From contig NC_063017.1 of NCBI RefSeq assembly GCF_020509005.1, positions 3,472,001 to 3,536,000 of the forward strand: a DNA stretch of 64,000 bases, read 5' to 3'. The notes beneath the pieces were generated by a model, which was not told the origin of the DNA, ran no database searches, and saw only the letters and a list, made by a program, of their open reading frames with translations. This document shows, in pieces, positions 32,804 to 42,086 of the stretch. Each line of letters opens with the position of its first letter. Positions within the stretch are counted from its first letter, which is position 1. A program made the translations under genes and the position numbers. The stretch is from Fulvia fulva. Taxonomy: Eukaryota; Ascomycota; Dothideomycetes; Mycosphaerellales; Mycosphaerellaceae.

Positions 32804-33511
32804 CTACGAGGCCTCCGGGTACATGTTCTCCTTGAGGTGGACGCCGAGCTCCTCTCGCACACTCTGCAGCTCCTTTAGGTACTCCTCGTACTGGTTCTTG
32901 TTCTCCACCTTGGCCTTGATGCCTGTGCCGTGAACGTTAGCATCCAGATGTCCGCTCATATCCATGGCATTATCCATTCTTACCCTCAAATATCCGCACA
33001 GCCGTTGGGTAGTCGTTGACTCTGCGAGCTGCCCTCAATGCAGCGGTGATGACAGACGGCGATGGGACCAAATCGTAGGCGAAAGCGTTGTTGAGGTTAC
33101 GCTGCAGCTCGAAAACATCCTGGACCTGCTCGAACTCCTTCTCGTACCTGCATACTCCCACATGGTTAGCCCGTCAATATCTCACAGTACCCCGGTAAAC
33201 ATCAGGTCCGGCTGGTGGTGTGATCGACAGTGTTTGAGGCAGTTTGAGCTCTTTCCGCGTCACTGTTCCCATTGCGCCGCATCTGAAGCTCCAGGACGGG
33301 TATCGTACCTCGCAGTGAACTCCTCGAAGCTCTCCTCGTGGTGTGGATCGTGGGGATCGTCGGCGGGCGATGCTGCGAGCCTCCTGCTGGCGGAGGAGAA
33401 TGGAGCCGCGGCGGTGGTTGGCTTGAAGACGGGCGACACGACGAAGCTGCGGACTGGGCGGGCGGCGAAGAATCGAGCCCGCGACATGCGAGCCAGCACG
33501 GCGGACGACAT
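32804..33511 (-). CDS. COX6: Cytochrome c oxidase subunit VI (COX5A family)
   Basis: Three exons, 33511-33309, 33147-32984 and 32922-32804, give 161 residues. An Arg/Ala/Ser-rich mitochondrial presequence is followed by the conserved body HEESFEEFTARYEKEFEQVQ, DVFELQRNLNNAFAYDLVPS, ALRAARRVNDYPTAVRIFEG and a C-terminus ending in LKENMYPEAS. This is the nuclear subunit of respiratory complex IV equivalent to mammalian COX5A. Introns are 161 and 61 nt with consensus ends. It is divergent from the complex I subunit gene over a 459-bp shared promoter. Confidence 0.95.
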
Positions 33512-33970
33512 TGGGAGCGGAGATGGGGTGGGTGGGGGGTGGTCGAAGTGTTGTCGGCGGTGTTTGGGTACTTTTCAATGCGACTCCTAAGCTGCCGCAG
33601 GACTGACGCTGTCTCGCTGTAAAGCTTGGCAGCAGGAACAATCCGGGCCGAGCTGAAGACGCGCGATGTTGGTGTTCGGGTCGGGTATCAGGAGACGTCA
33701 CTGGGGGCACTTTGATAGCAAATTGTACATCAAGATCACATGCAATAAGGCCAAGAGACGGAGTGAAGGCCAGCAATATCCTGCGCTATAGCTATCTTCC
33801 TTGCACGCGGCCTCCAAACAGCATCGCAGAGCTCCCGAAGCTGCGATTGAGTGTCGGCCAATCAGAACTGCTTACCTCACTCTCCGCGATCACCTCTTGC
33901 GAGACGTCTCGAACATCACCTTGACTGCCGCAAAGCATTGGGCGAGCTCTGCCACACAACAACCGCCAAC
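33512..33970. promoter_or_regulatory. Bidirectional promoter COX6 / complex I LYR subunit
   Basis: Two respiratory-chain genes start from opposite ends of this 459-bp region. A perfect CCAAT box with the extended form CCAATCAG lies at 33858-33865, about 110 bp before the complex I start. CCAAT is the target of the HAP2/3/5 complex, which controls respiratory genes in fungi; binding here is inferred. Confidence 0.65.
33858..33865 (+). promoter_or_regulatory. CCAAT box (CCAATCAG)
   Basis: The octamer CCAATCAG matches the preferred HAP-complex site exactly. Its position between two OXPHOS genes makes a regulatory role likely, though untested. Confidence 0.6.
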
Positions 33971-34635
33971 ATGGTGATCAACCCAACGTACCTCGCCCAG
34001 AGGACTCGCTCCTGTACGCGAACGCCCCCCGAACCACGCTCTGCCGCCGGACCGCATGTGCTAACGTGACGATACAGCAAAGAACTGGGCGGAAGCGAAA
34101 CACAGAGTGCTGGCGAGCTACAGAGATTGGGTCAGAGCGGTATGTCGAGACTACAAGAGAAGAGACAGATGGGGACACTGCGATGAGAGGGCCGTCACTG
34201 TGGCGGGGACAGAAAGCTGACGGGCATGGCACACAGGCTCCAGAAATCCAGACAATGTACTCGCTCAACATGCCAGTATCTGCCCTTCGCACAAAAATGA
34301 GACAAGAATTCGAGAGACATAGATATGTGTCACAGCTCAAGACGACGGATGTGCTGCTGTTCAACAGTCACCAAGAATTGCAGGTGCGTTATACACATAC
34401 AGATTTTGAACATGGCGCGGGAAGGAGACGACACAAGACAAGAACACTGCTAATCAAGGCGGTAGGAAACATTGAACTTCTGGAAACAACTCACACATGT
34501 ACTCAAGTACTTCAGAGCAGAGGAGGATCCGAAAGCAGCACTACCGAAGAACTTTATCCAAGGATTCATCGAGGTATGTACCTATCACTTCGATACTGGT
34601 TGACATAAGCTGACACATGACAGGGACGGAATTAG
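33971..34635 (+). CDS. nuo-14.8: NADH:ubiquinone oxidoreductase 14.8 kDa subunit (NDUFA6/LYR)
   Basis: Five exons, 33971-34013, 34078-34139, 34237-34383, 34466-34573 and 34624-34635, give 123 residues. The spliced protein reads MVINPTYLAQRTRSSKNWAE, AKHRVLASYRDWVRAAPEIQ, then NMPVSALRTKMRQEFERHRY and ends FIQGFIEGRN. SYRDW is the LYR-type motif. Length and sequence fit the complex I LYR subunit (Neurospora 14.8 kDa, human NDUFA6), which binds the mitochondrial acyl carrier protein. All introns have GT-AG ends and CTAAC/CTGAC-type branch sites. The last exon is only 12 nt. It shares its promoter with COX6. Confidence 0.92.
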
Positions 34636-34801
34636 AGCTTCGTACAGCAAGACAGCGGAAGCATGTTGCACATATCATACCCTTAGAAGCTACTCTGATC
34701 AGACCAATGCTGAATGAATCAATGCGCGCAAAACGCCTCAACTCCAGACCTCCGTAAATACATTACCAAAGCCAGGACGCATGGCTTGGTCTTGAGTGCC
34801 C

Positions 34802-35379
34802 TTACTTTCCACCTTGCTGCTGCTGCCCTTGCTGCCCTTGCTTCCCGGTCGCTGGCCTGAAAGTCAATCTATCACATGTCAGCCCCACGCTCATTCATAT
34901 GCTCGTGGATTCACTCACGTGTCACTAAAGCTCAAGGTCTGATCATCTCTTGCCGCCTGCAAGCTCGCTCCCATATCCTCAGCGAACTCGTCCGTCTCAC
35001 GTGGCACTGTCTTCTTCATCGGCTCATGCATCTTCGCCACCGCATCCGTAGGATCAGGGTACGTGGGCTTCTTCAGGAGGGGGTTGTCGTCGTAGTACTT
35101 CTTCATTGCCTGGGACAAGGATCAGCTGCTGTCACATGCTCGGATCAAGTCTCATGTGAAGATTACCTTCTGGCAGTACTTGCGTGAGTCGACGCCTCCA
35201 CACTCAACGAAGTACTTCTCGTAACGGCACTGGAGGGTGTTGTAGGAGATGGTAATGCTGTGCTCCGTGGCGAGAGTTTCGGCTACGGCCTTGTAGATGT
35301 CGCCGTAGTGCTCAAGTGGTGTCTTGATGTGCACATGGTGCTTAACGGCTTCGCAAATTGCGGTCTCTTCGGGGGTCAT
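34802..35379 (-). CDS. Small protein of unknown function, paralogue 2
   Basis: Three exons, 35379-35167, 35109-34919 and 34868-34802, give 156 residues. It begins MTPEETAICEAVKHHVHIKT, continues YGDIYKAVAETLATEHSITI and VDSRKYCQKAMKKYYDDNPL, and ends Gln/Gly-rich (KQGQQGQQQQGGK). The N-terminal 75 residues align with paralogue 1 at 31946 (ICAHIKKHVDARTP against ICEAVKHHVHIKTP; VDERTYVTS against VDSRKYCQK). Intron 1 is phase 0 and intron 2 is phase 2 in both genes. Function is unknown. The two copies lie in opposite orientation around COX6 and the complex I gene, so an old duplication with rearrangement is likely. Confidence 0.8.
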
Positions 35380-35393
35380 GGTGGAGGCACTTG

Positions 35394-35449
35394 TGGTGAT
35401 GGCGGTGGTGATGGCGGTGGTGATGGCGGTGGTGATGGCGGTGGTGATG
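35394..35449. repeat. 12-bp minisatellite (GGTGATGGCGGT)n
   Basis: Between four and five perfect tandem copies of a 12-bp unit lie just upstream of the paralogue 2 start codon, in its presumed promoter or leader. Confidence 0.9.
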
Positions 35450-35767
35450 TGGTGTGCATGAAGATTGGTGATGTGCTTAGAAAGGCGATGCGCATGAGAG
35501 GAAGAAGAAGAAGCTGGGATTAGCCATTGACAATAGGGAGCATGTGAATAGGCGCAGCACAGTCATCACGAGCATGAGCATGACAATAGTTCTTGAGCGC
35601 AATGTGGTGCAAAAGAGCTGGCGCACAACTGGTGGCCTTTGCATGTGATACTTGACAATGACAGGCACCAGCTCTTGAGTTTACGACGACAATTGCTCTG
35701 CTTGTGTAGGAGCTTTGACTATTGGGTGTAGAGCGGTGGCTTGACGCACAAAATTAGCGATTGAATG

Positions 35768-35873
35768 AACCACCGATGCAAAAAACAAAGGCTCGAACTC
35801 CGGGCCTCTGGTGGACTTGACACCACCACACGGCAGCAAAAAGTGCAAAACAGCTGAGCCAATGTGGTTACTC
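35768..35873 (-). repeat. tRNA-like repeat element, copy A
   Basis: On the minus strand the element starts GAGTAACCACATTGGCTCAG, which contains an A box (TGGCTCAGCTG). About 65 bases later comes a B box (GAGTTCGAGCC). The ends AACCACA and GGTGGTT can pair at six of seven positions, and a T-arm-like stem surrounds TTCGAGC. A run of six T follows. No full cloverleaf forms. The first 28 bases recur at 38243 with one mismatch, suggesting a tRNA-derived short repeat. Confidence 0.5.
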
Positions 35874-36296
35874 TTAGACCTCTGCTGTTGTCTGATTAGA
35901 GACGTGTGCTAGTAGGAATGATTCGCCAGATTGTTTATGCTCAACTGTACCAAAAGCAATTGGTTTTGCGTATGTATACACTCATTCTGCTCTGTTACGT
36001 CAGCGTTTCGTCGCCGTTGAGGGTGCCATGACCCTCCAGCCCACTTTCACATTCCTCCACCTGCCATAAGACTCCTGCCCCTCCAACTTTCATGCCTCGC
36101 CACAGGCGGCGCCAGATGTCTTGCCCCCCGCCATCCGGCATCTGAGTGGTGGCTCCTTTACTTGTGACAGCTACTCCATCTGTCGTCTTGAATAAAACAT
36201 GCAGCAAGCTTGGCCGGCTTGTTCTTGTTCATGCGCTTCTTCGTCTCAGTGCTCCAAAATCAATCCTGTCACGCCCTCCTTGATGTAATCTGTCTC

Positions 36297-36865
36297 TCAT
36301 CTCGAACCGATCCTATCTGGATGTTCCTCGTTGAACTGGTCTCGTGACGCAACGAACTTCTCTTCCACAGCATCACAAAGATGAGCAAGGTTCTCGAGTG
36401 CTCTGCGCAAGACTATGTCTGTGTGCACACCATCTGCAGTAACCGTCAGTCATCACTCAGCGTCGTAAGCACAGGCTGACGCTTACCCCAGGTCTGGATT
36501 CTGATGTTCATGAACGGCTCTGAAGGATGTGGGATCGAATAGCCGCAGAATTCAACGTCAGGGCTACAGCAAATGGTCAGCATGGAGGTGGAAAATGGTG
36601 GCGGCGGTGGCGCATCTCTTACTCTTTTGTGAGCATGTACCGAAGCGCGTTTCCAAGGGTGTGATCTTCGTTCTCGAATGAGTATGATGCTGCCGTGAGT
36701 GTGGCGCCGGGTAGCTGTTATAATGTCAGCAAGCCCTTACACTCATAGGCACATGCTCACTGCACATACCAACTTTAGGCGGATTTTCTCGAGGAACGGA
36801 GGTTGACTGGTGCCGTTCGCTTCAGCGCAGGGGGTAGCATCGGCCATATCCTGATCGTTCGACAT
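36297..36865 (-). CDS. RPC19: RNA polymerase I and III subunit AC19 (RPC19)
   Basis: Four exons, 36865-36770, 36714-36623, 36563-36487 and 36433-36297, give 133 residues. The spliced protein contains the alpha-motif core of the AC19/Rpb11 family: ATLTAASYSFENEDHTLGNA, LRYMLTKDPDVEFCGYSIPH and PSEPFMNIRIQTWDGVHTDI. AC19 pairs with AC40 in the assembly platform of RNA polymerases I and III. Introns have GTATGT, GTAAGA and GTAAGC donors with CTGAC branches. It is divergent from HIS3. Confidence 0.95.
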
Positions 36866-37174
36866 CTTCGAGGACGACCGAGTGTTCGCACAGAGAATGC
36901 AATGTGATGCGCAAAAGACGACATCGTCAAGCCTCATCACAAGATTTCAACGCCTGCAGTCTCGGCTAAAGTTTAAGGTTTAGCGCCATCTGCATGGAGT
37001 GCAAGGGTCTGGGCCAATGCGTTGGGCCGTTGACTAAGGCAGGAGCGACGTCAGTGGAAACTTTTGTGTGTGTGTTCCATGGCCATATCATACGCCTCCG
37101 GCGATTGTTCAAAGTACGAGACATAACAGGAACACGACAGTCATTGATTGGGCCACGAAATCGTCACAGCAGCC
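36866..37174. promoter_or_regulatory. Divergent promoter RPC19 / HIS3
   Basis: A 309-bp region serves both genes. CCAAT is present at 37013-37017, and TGACTAA at 37031-37037 differs by one base from the TGACTCA site of the general amino-acid control activator Gcn4/CPC1, plausible for HIS3 but not certain. Confidence 0.5.
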
Positions 37175-37852
37175 ATGTCCACCGAGAAGCGCGTCCGCAG
37201 CGCCCAGATCGCTCGCGATACCAACGAGACCAAGATCCAGCTCTCCCTCAACCTCGACGGCGGTTTCCTGGAAGAGCTTCAGAGTGATGGCAAGACGAAC
37301 GGCGAGGGACATGCATCACAAGCGTCGAAAAGTCAAACAATAGCAGTAGACACCGGCATTGGCTTTCTAGACCACATGCTTCACGCCATGGCAAAGCACG
37401 GAGGCTGGTCACTTCGACTACGAACCCGCGGTGACCTTCATATTGATGACCACCACACTGCGGAGGATACTTGCATTGCCCTTGGCCAAGCTTTCAAGCA
37501 AGCTCTTGGCACGATCACAGGGTTGGCGAGGTTTGGATATGCATACGTGCCCTTGGACGAGGCGTTGAGCAGGGCAGTGGTGGATCTGAGCAACAGGCCA
37601 TATTCGGTGATTGATCTGGGAACAAAGAGGGAGAAGATTGGGGATTTGAGCTGTGAGATGTTGCCACATTGTTTGGAGAGCTTTGCTTTGCATGCTGGCA
37701 TCACGATGCACATCGACTGCCTCAGAGGAGCCAACGATCATCACCGAGCGGAGAGTGCTTTCAAGGCATTGGCTGTAGCGCTGAGAATGGCCATCTCACC
37801 TGTGGCGGGCAGAGAGGGTGAAGTACCAAGTACGAAGGGTGTATTGTACTAG
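37175..37852 (+). CDS. HIS3: Imidazoleglycerol-phosphate dehydratase
   Basis: A single exon of 225 residues starting at the ATG at 37175 ([20 protein letters not shown]). The enzyme dehydrates imidazole glycerol phosphate in histidine synthesis. Metal-binding signatures are intact: [40 protein letters not shown] and, in the C-terminal half, [20 protein letters not shown]. Length and sequence are typical of the monofunctional fungal enzyme. It shares its upstream region with RPC19. Confidence 0.97.
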   Translation: MSTEKRVRSAQIARDTNETKIQLSLNLDGGFLEELQSDGKTNGEGHASQASKSQTIAVDTGIGFLDHMLHAMAKHGGWSLRLRTRGDLHIDDHHTAEDTCIALGQAFKQALGTITGLARFGYAYVPLDEALSRAVVDLSNRPYSVIDLGTKREKIGDLSCEMLPHCLESFALHAGITMHIDCLRGANDHHRAESAFKALAVALRMAISPVAGREGEVPSTKGVLY

Positions 37853-38242
37853 GGGAGAAGAGACGAACCAAGGATGTTGATCATGACCCGTTACCGCACA
37901 CGACTCCCCTCGATTCCCGATTGCAGTTCCTGGCTTCGGCTCGATTGTACGACCGTGCTACTCGAAGACCTTTTGCAGGTAGCCGGACAATGGCGCAGCC
38001 GCACACGCTGATGTGAAGGGGCGTCCTGGGGTGGACATGAGCAAGCGAAGGTGGGCATCGGCAGGTAGTAAGTGGTGGCGGGGTCCGCGTGCATGCGCAC
38101 GAGTGCCCACGTATCGCCACCAAGTTTGAAGTTATAAATACACGAAAGATTTACCTTATGTCATGACAGCTGAGCAACAAACAATCTGGCCAATCAATTC
38201 TATTAGCGCACGCCTTTCATTAGGCAACTGTAGTAGTCTCTC

Positions 38243-38320
38243 GAGTAACCACATTGGCTCAACTGTTTTGTCATTTTCTTTTTGCTAATCTGACCGAAAG
38301 GCCCTTAGTTCGAGCCACCA
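38243..38320 (+). repeat. tRNA-like repeat element, copy B
   Basis: It begins GAGTAACCACATTGGCTCAA, nearly identical to copy A at 35873, with an A box (TGGCTCAACTG) and a B box (TAGTTCGAGCC at 38306-38316) and T-rich sequence between. It lacks the complementary 3' end of copy A, so it is a degenerate or truncated member. Confidence 0.5.
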
Positions 38321-38916
38321 GCCTTTTACGCAGCTGCTACTGTACCAGTAATATTCGTGCCACCATCATCAATGTGTTCCCGAGAGCCTCGCTAGGACTG
38401 CTCGGCACTCTCGTTCATCACTCAAATTCTCTCGCAGGCTGAAAATATGTGCGGTAGTGCACCACAATCAGCATGTGAAAGCAATTTTTGGCGTCTACCA
38501 CCAGCCGGGGCCCACCATCCTTTCGCTCAGCACACATCGACCTCATGAACCAGAATACGAGACAAAAGAGCGCGAGGGATTGGGATGCCCTCGACAACGT
38601 AAGTTGATGTGCTCTCGCGTGGCGTGTAGAGCAAGAGCATGGCAACTTGCATGCCAGTCGCTGAGACTGGTACATATCCTCTGAAGCGCCGTTGATACGC
38701 GCCAATAGCTCCCAGTGAACGCCATGTCCGCGGAGCTCATCTCACAGCCATCGAATCTGGCTTCCCCTGAACTCATAGAGACGGCGCCCGATCAGGCGCT
38801 GTAACCTCCGCCCCCTGTTCACATCCGCACGCCATACTACGGTGCTGGACCATATCGCAAACGCCATCGATCCTTGAGAAACCCAGCATATCAGGTCTGG
38901 GAGGTCTGAGAACTCA

Positions 38917-38979
38917 ATCTCCAGCGTAGACAATAGCCACCAGCATGAACACCAAGAATGAAGCAAGAGCACGAGAGCC
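38917..38979 (-). repeat. Dispersed 63-bp repeat, copy 2
   Basis: Reverse-orientation match to 30509-30571 at 56 of 63 positions. The minus-strand frame reads SRALASFLVFMLVAIVYAGD then stop, which looks like a membrane-spanning C-terminus. Confidence 0.75.
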
Positions 38980-39051
38980 TCCGTAGCATTGGTACCATTT
39001 CAGCGCTGAACGGGTGTCGGGCTCTTCCATCCTGCTAACCAAACGCCATCT

Positions 39052-40406
39052 TCACATGATCATGCCAAAGTACGAAGGACCAATGAGCATAGCAAGCTCT
39101 CGAAGATCCATCACAATATCCATAGGTCTTTCCCAAGCAGGAAATCTCGACTGTCCCGGTCGTCTTCGCACCATTGCAATGCGGTGATATGCCTCAATCC
39201 ACATCGGCCCGGTTTGTGGTTGTAATGGCTCGCCAAATTGTGATATCGCCAGTGGCACGTTGCCGCGTACCGTCCAAAGATTTGGCAACATTGGGGCGCT
39301 GATGACCAGCCATCTCAATGCAACCTCTGGTCCTGGCAGCCAGTACATCATGGCCCAATTTATTAAAGTGGTCTCTGTCCAAGGGTTGAGATCGGCTAAG
39401 CGTGGTGAGCCAGGTGTACTTGGATGGGATTGCGTGCCTGGTGGTGGTGCTGGAGGCTGGATAGCATCGACGACATAGGCGAGCAGCCCTGAGGGAGAGT
39501 CACAAAGTGCAAAGGAAATCGTTTGTGGTCGTTCGCGTTGCTGCTGCTGTTGGGAACCTGGTGATAGCGGTGGGGTCATTCCGGGAACTTGAGGCACGAC
39601 GGGCCAGAAGGACCCATGGATTCTTGTGGTGAGTATCGGAAGTTGTTCCTGCATGCGAAGTAATGTCTTAGTCTTGTGAGCCAGTGGACAGAAATCATTA
39701 CTTGTCGGGCAACTCACCTCGGTGGAGGGACCGCTGGAATTGCAGTATGGATTGCTATGCAGCTTTCGGGATGAGTCAGTGCGATCATGCGGGAGATTTT
39801 GAAGCCCCATCCTGAGCCATGCGCGATAAAGCGTGCATATCCCAGTGACTTCATCAGGGCATCAAAAGCCTCTGCTGTAGTCGCAATATTGTTGCCTTCC
39901 TCTGATACCTGATCGCTAAATCCAAATCCTGGTATGCTTGGAACCACAACATTGAAGGACGGGACATTCTCATCACCTCTCGGCGGCGTTGCAACAGGAT
40001 TACATAGCCCGTCGATCATGTGGGATACCGTGATGAAGCTCTCTGGCCAGCCATGTATAACAAGGAGCGGAATCGCGGTTGGGGACATTGATCGTTTGTG
40101 CACAAAATGTACTCGTGTGCCGTGTATGGCAAGTCGAAATTGAGGCAATGCATCGTTGTAATATGCCTCCTGCTCTCGCCAGTTGTAATCTTCTGTCCAA
40201 TGATCGACCAACGGCTCGAGCTGTGATTCCGTGACGCCTTTGTTGCCTTGGAGGTGACGAGAGGAAACATCTCGCGGAAGCCTCGTGAGCTCCAGCATTT
40301 GCCTGGTGAGGTCGAGATATCGCTGCGAGACGTGCATGCGATACGGTAGTATAGTATCAGAGCTTCCTCCTGGCGAACGATCGCTGGTCGATGACGGTGT
40401 GGCCAT
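39052..40406 (-). CDS. Epoxide hydrolase-like alpha/beta-hydrolase lacking catalytic residues
   Basis: Exons 40406-39718 and 39622-39052 give 419 residues. The N-terminus PYRMHVSQRYLDLTRQMLEL is the EHN domain of microsomal-type epoxide hydrolases. The oxyanion motif HGWPES and SIPGFGFSDQ are present. The nucleophile motif, normally GGDWG, reads GSGWG, so the catalytic Asp is absent. The catalytic-His region, normally GGHFxAxE, reads QSRFPAWERP. The protein is therefore probably not a working hydrolase. The donor (AG|GTGAGT) is excellent, but the nearest CAG acceptor gives the wrong phase. An AAG acceptor at 39623-39625 restores the frame, so a frameshift is an alternative reading. Confidence 0.75.
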
Positions 40407-42086
40407 ATGCTGCACTATGCCGTTGCCTCGACATCAGGTTGCCAAGGACTAGTCGGGTCCGGAGATTAGGCACAACAGTCGTTGGCGATGGTAGGCTTCC
40501 TGCTAGAGTGTCTCTCGGCTGGGTCTTCTGTTGATGGACAGTCTTGCTCGAACCTTGGGGCATATGGTTCACGAGCCGTCGTGTGCGCTACGGTCCAGCA
40601 ATATAATGGAGGAGTATGATGACCTTGGGTTAGTGGAATCAAACGCATATGTCCTCGCCTACGTGGACGGCTCGTAAGCTGTTCAGATGGCATCTTCCAG
40701 TAGTAAAGTATGCTAACCGATCGAAGGCCGCGTCGGGGTTGCCGTCATGCAGGAGATACTACGCACGACCGACTTCTGCTTCCTCTCAAGTAGCGACATT
40801 ATCTCGAGCCTAAAAGCCTTTCCCATTGGACATTGGCTCAATTGAACATCGAACGAGCACTTACGAGCTGTCCCTGCAGCATGAGCCAAACCATTCCTAG
40901 ACGAACTGTGGCGGTGCAGCGCAGATTTGATTGTGGCGCGCAGTACGCCACAGAGCGAGAACGTTCATGATCGGCGCATCTTGGTCTATGTGCCAGAAGT
41001 TGGATTCCGGGTGCATGGTTCCTGCATGGTTCCTGGCTAAAATCACAAGTGCGTCGGCAGTCTGTGAATCCTCGTCCGCCTTTGAGACGAAAACGGCGAG
41101 ATATGTGCCGTCGTTAAGAACTTGAGAGCTTTCAGGGGACCGGAGGCGCCTTGAGCATCTTGACTGCCGAATCTGTGCTCTTGTGGTCTGATATGCGGCA
41201 TGCTCGCCGAGTAGTTGATTCGAACAATAGAAGCGCTGTTATTGACCAAGGGAGGTCGAGGATGGCCCGGTCCCTGTAGAAGCATTAGTCCCAATCTTGA
41301 CAAGCCCAATCACCACGCATGAGGTACTGAGCTGGTCTGCGGAGGTATCGTATCACAGATGTGCATAACGAGTGGCAAAGTAGATGCTGATGGTTTGCTG
41401 TTGCTGTAACGCTGTTCACCATGTGGTGACACCGAGGCGAGCTAAGACCTGGCAAGCGAGCTGTGCGACCGAGGCTCGGGACTCGGGTAAAATGAAGCTT
41501 GCCGCCCCGAATTTGACACCTTGACTTTGCGACCTTCTCTCGCGCTCGTCAACGATCGCATAACACTGCGATTTGATGCAGCGGCTAGAGCGTACCATAA
41601 ACCATCGCCGTTGCAAGTTTAGCGTGCTACGATAGATTTGTTCGGCTGCAGTGCTGTCGCAAAGTGTGGGAAGTCATCCAGGGCGGCGGCAACGTTCATG
41701 TTCATCGAGCCTCGAACGGGCTGAGGACGTGGAGGTGGATCCCAGCCACAAGGACGCGATAGCGAGAGCTGGGACGAAATGCTCGCGGACCTCACGCTGG
41801 AAGAGAAGCTGAAGGGCGAAAGCATGGGATCCCGAAAGAGGAAAGCCCAGCACATCAGCAAGTGTAGCGGGCTAGTTCTATGCGACTGCTGTCTGCCAGT
41901 GCCAGCGTACCCGACGTTCGTTACGGTGCATGGCCGCGAGGCTTTAATCTATCTTGCCTGGTCGGCTTCAATTTAGCTCCTCAAGATCGACAGCCCAATG
42001 CTTGAGGGCGTGAGGACTTTGCCGCCAAATGCCGACTGCCGACTGCCGACTGCCGACTGCATACCATCACCGCCCGAGAACCAGTC
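40407..42086. other. Long intergenic region
   Basis: About 1.7 kb without a convincing gene. A TGCCGAC tandem repeat of more than four units lies at 42028-42060, next to the alpha-xylosidase stop. The remaining frames are short and overlap on both strands. Confidence 0.45.
42028..42060. repeat. 7-bp tandem repeat (TGCCGAC)n
   Basis: Between four and five copies of TGCCGAC lie about 27 bp past the end of the alpha-xylosidase coding sequence. Confidence 0.85.

Larger units (their letters stand above)
35380..36296. other. Intergenic region with minisatellite and tRNA-like repeat
   Basis: This 917-bp region lies between paralogue 2 and RPC19. It contains a 12-bp tandem repeat at 35394-35449 and a tRNA-like element at 35768-35873. 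A 70-residue minus frame at 35995-36207 exists, but its composition does not convince me. Confidence 0.5.
37853..39051. other. Intergenic region with two repeat copies
   Basis: About 1.2 kb holds the second tRNA-like repeat (38243-38320) and the second copy of the 63-bp dispersed repeat (38917-38979). No protein gene is supported. The density of repeat relics suggests an insertion-tolerant site. Confidence 0.5.
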
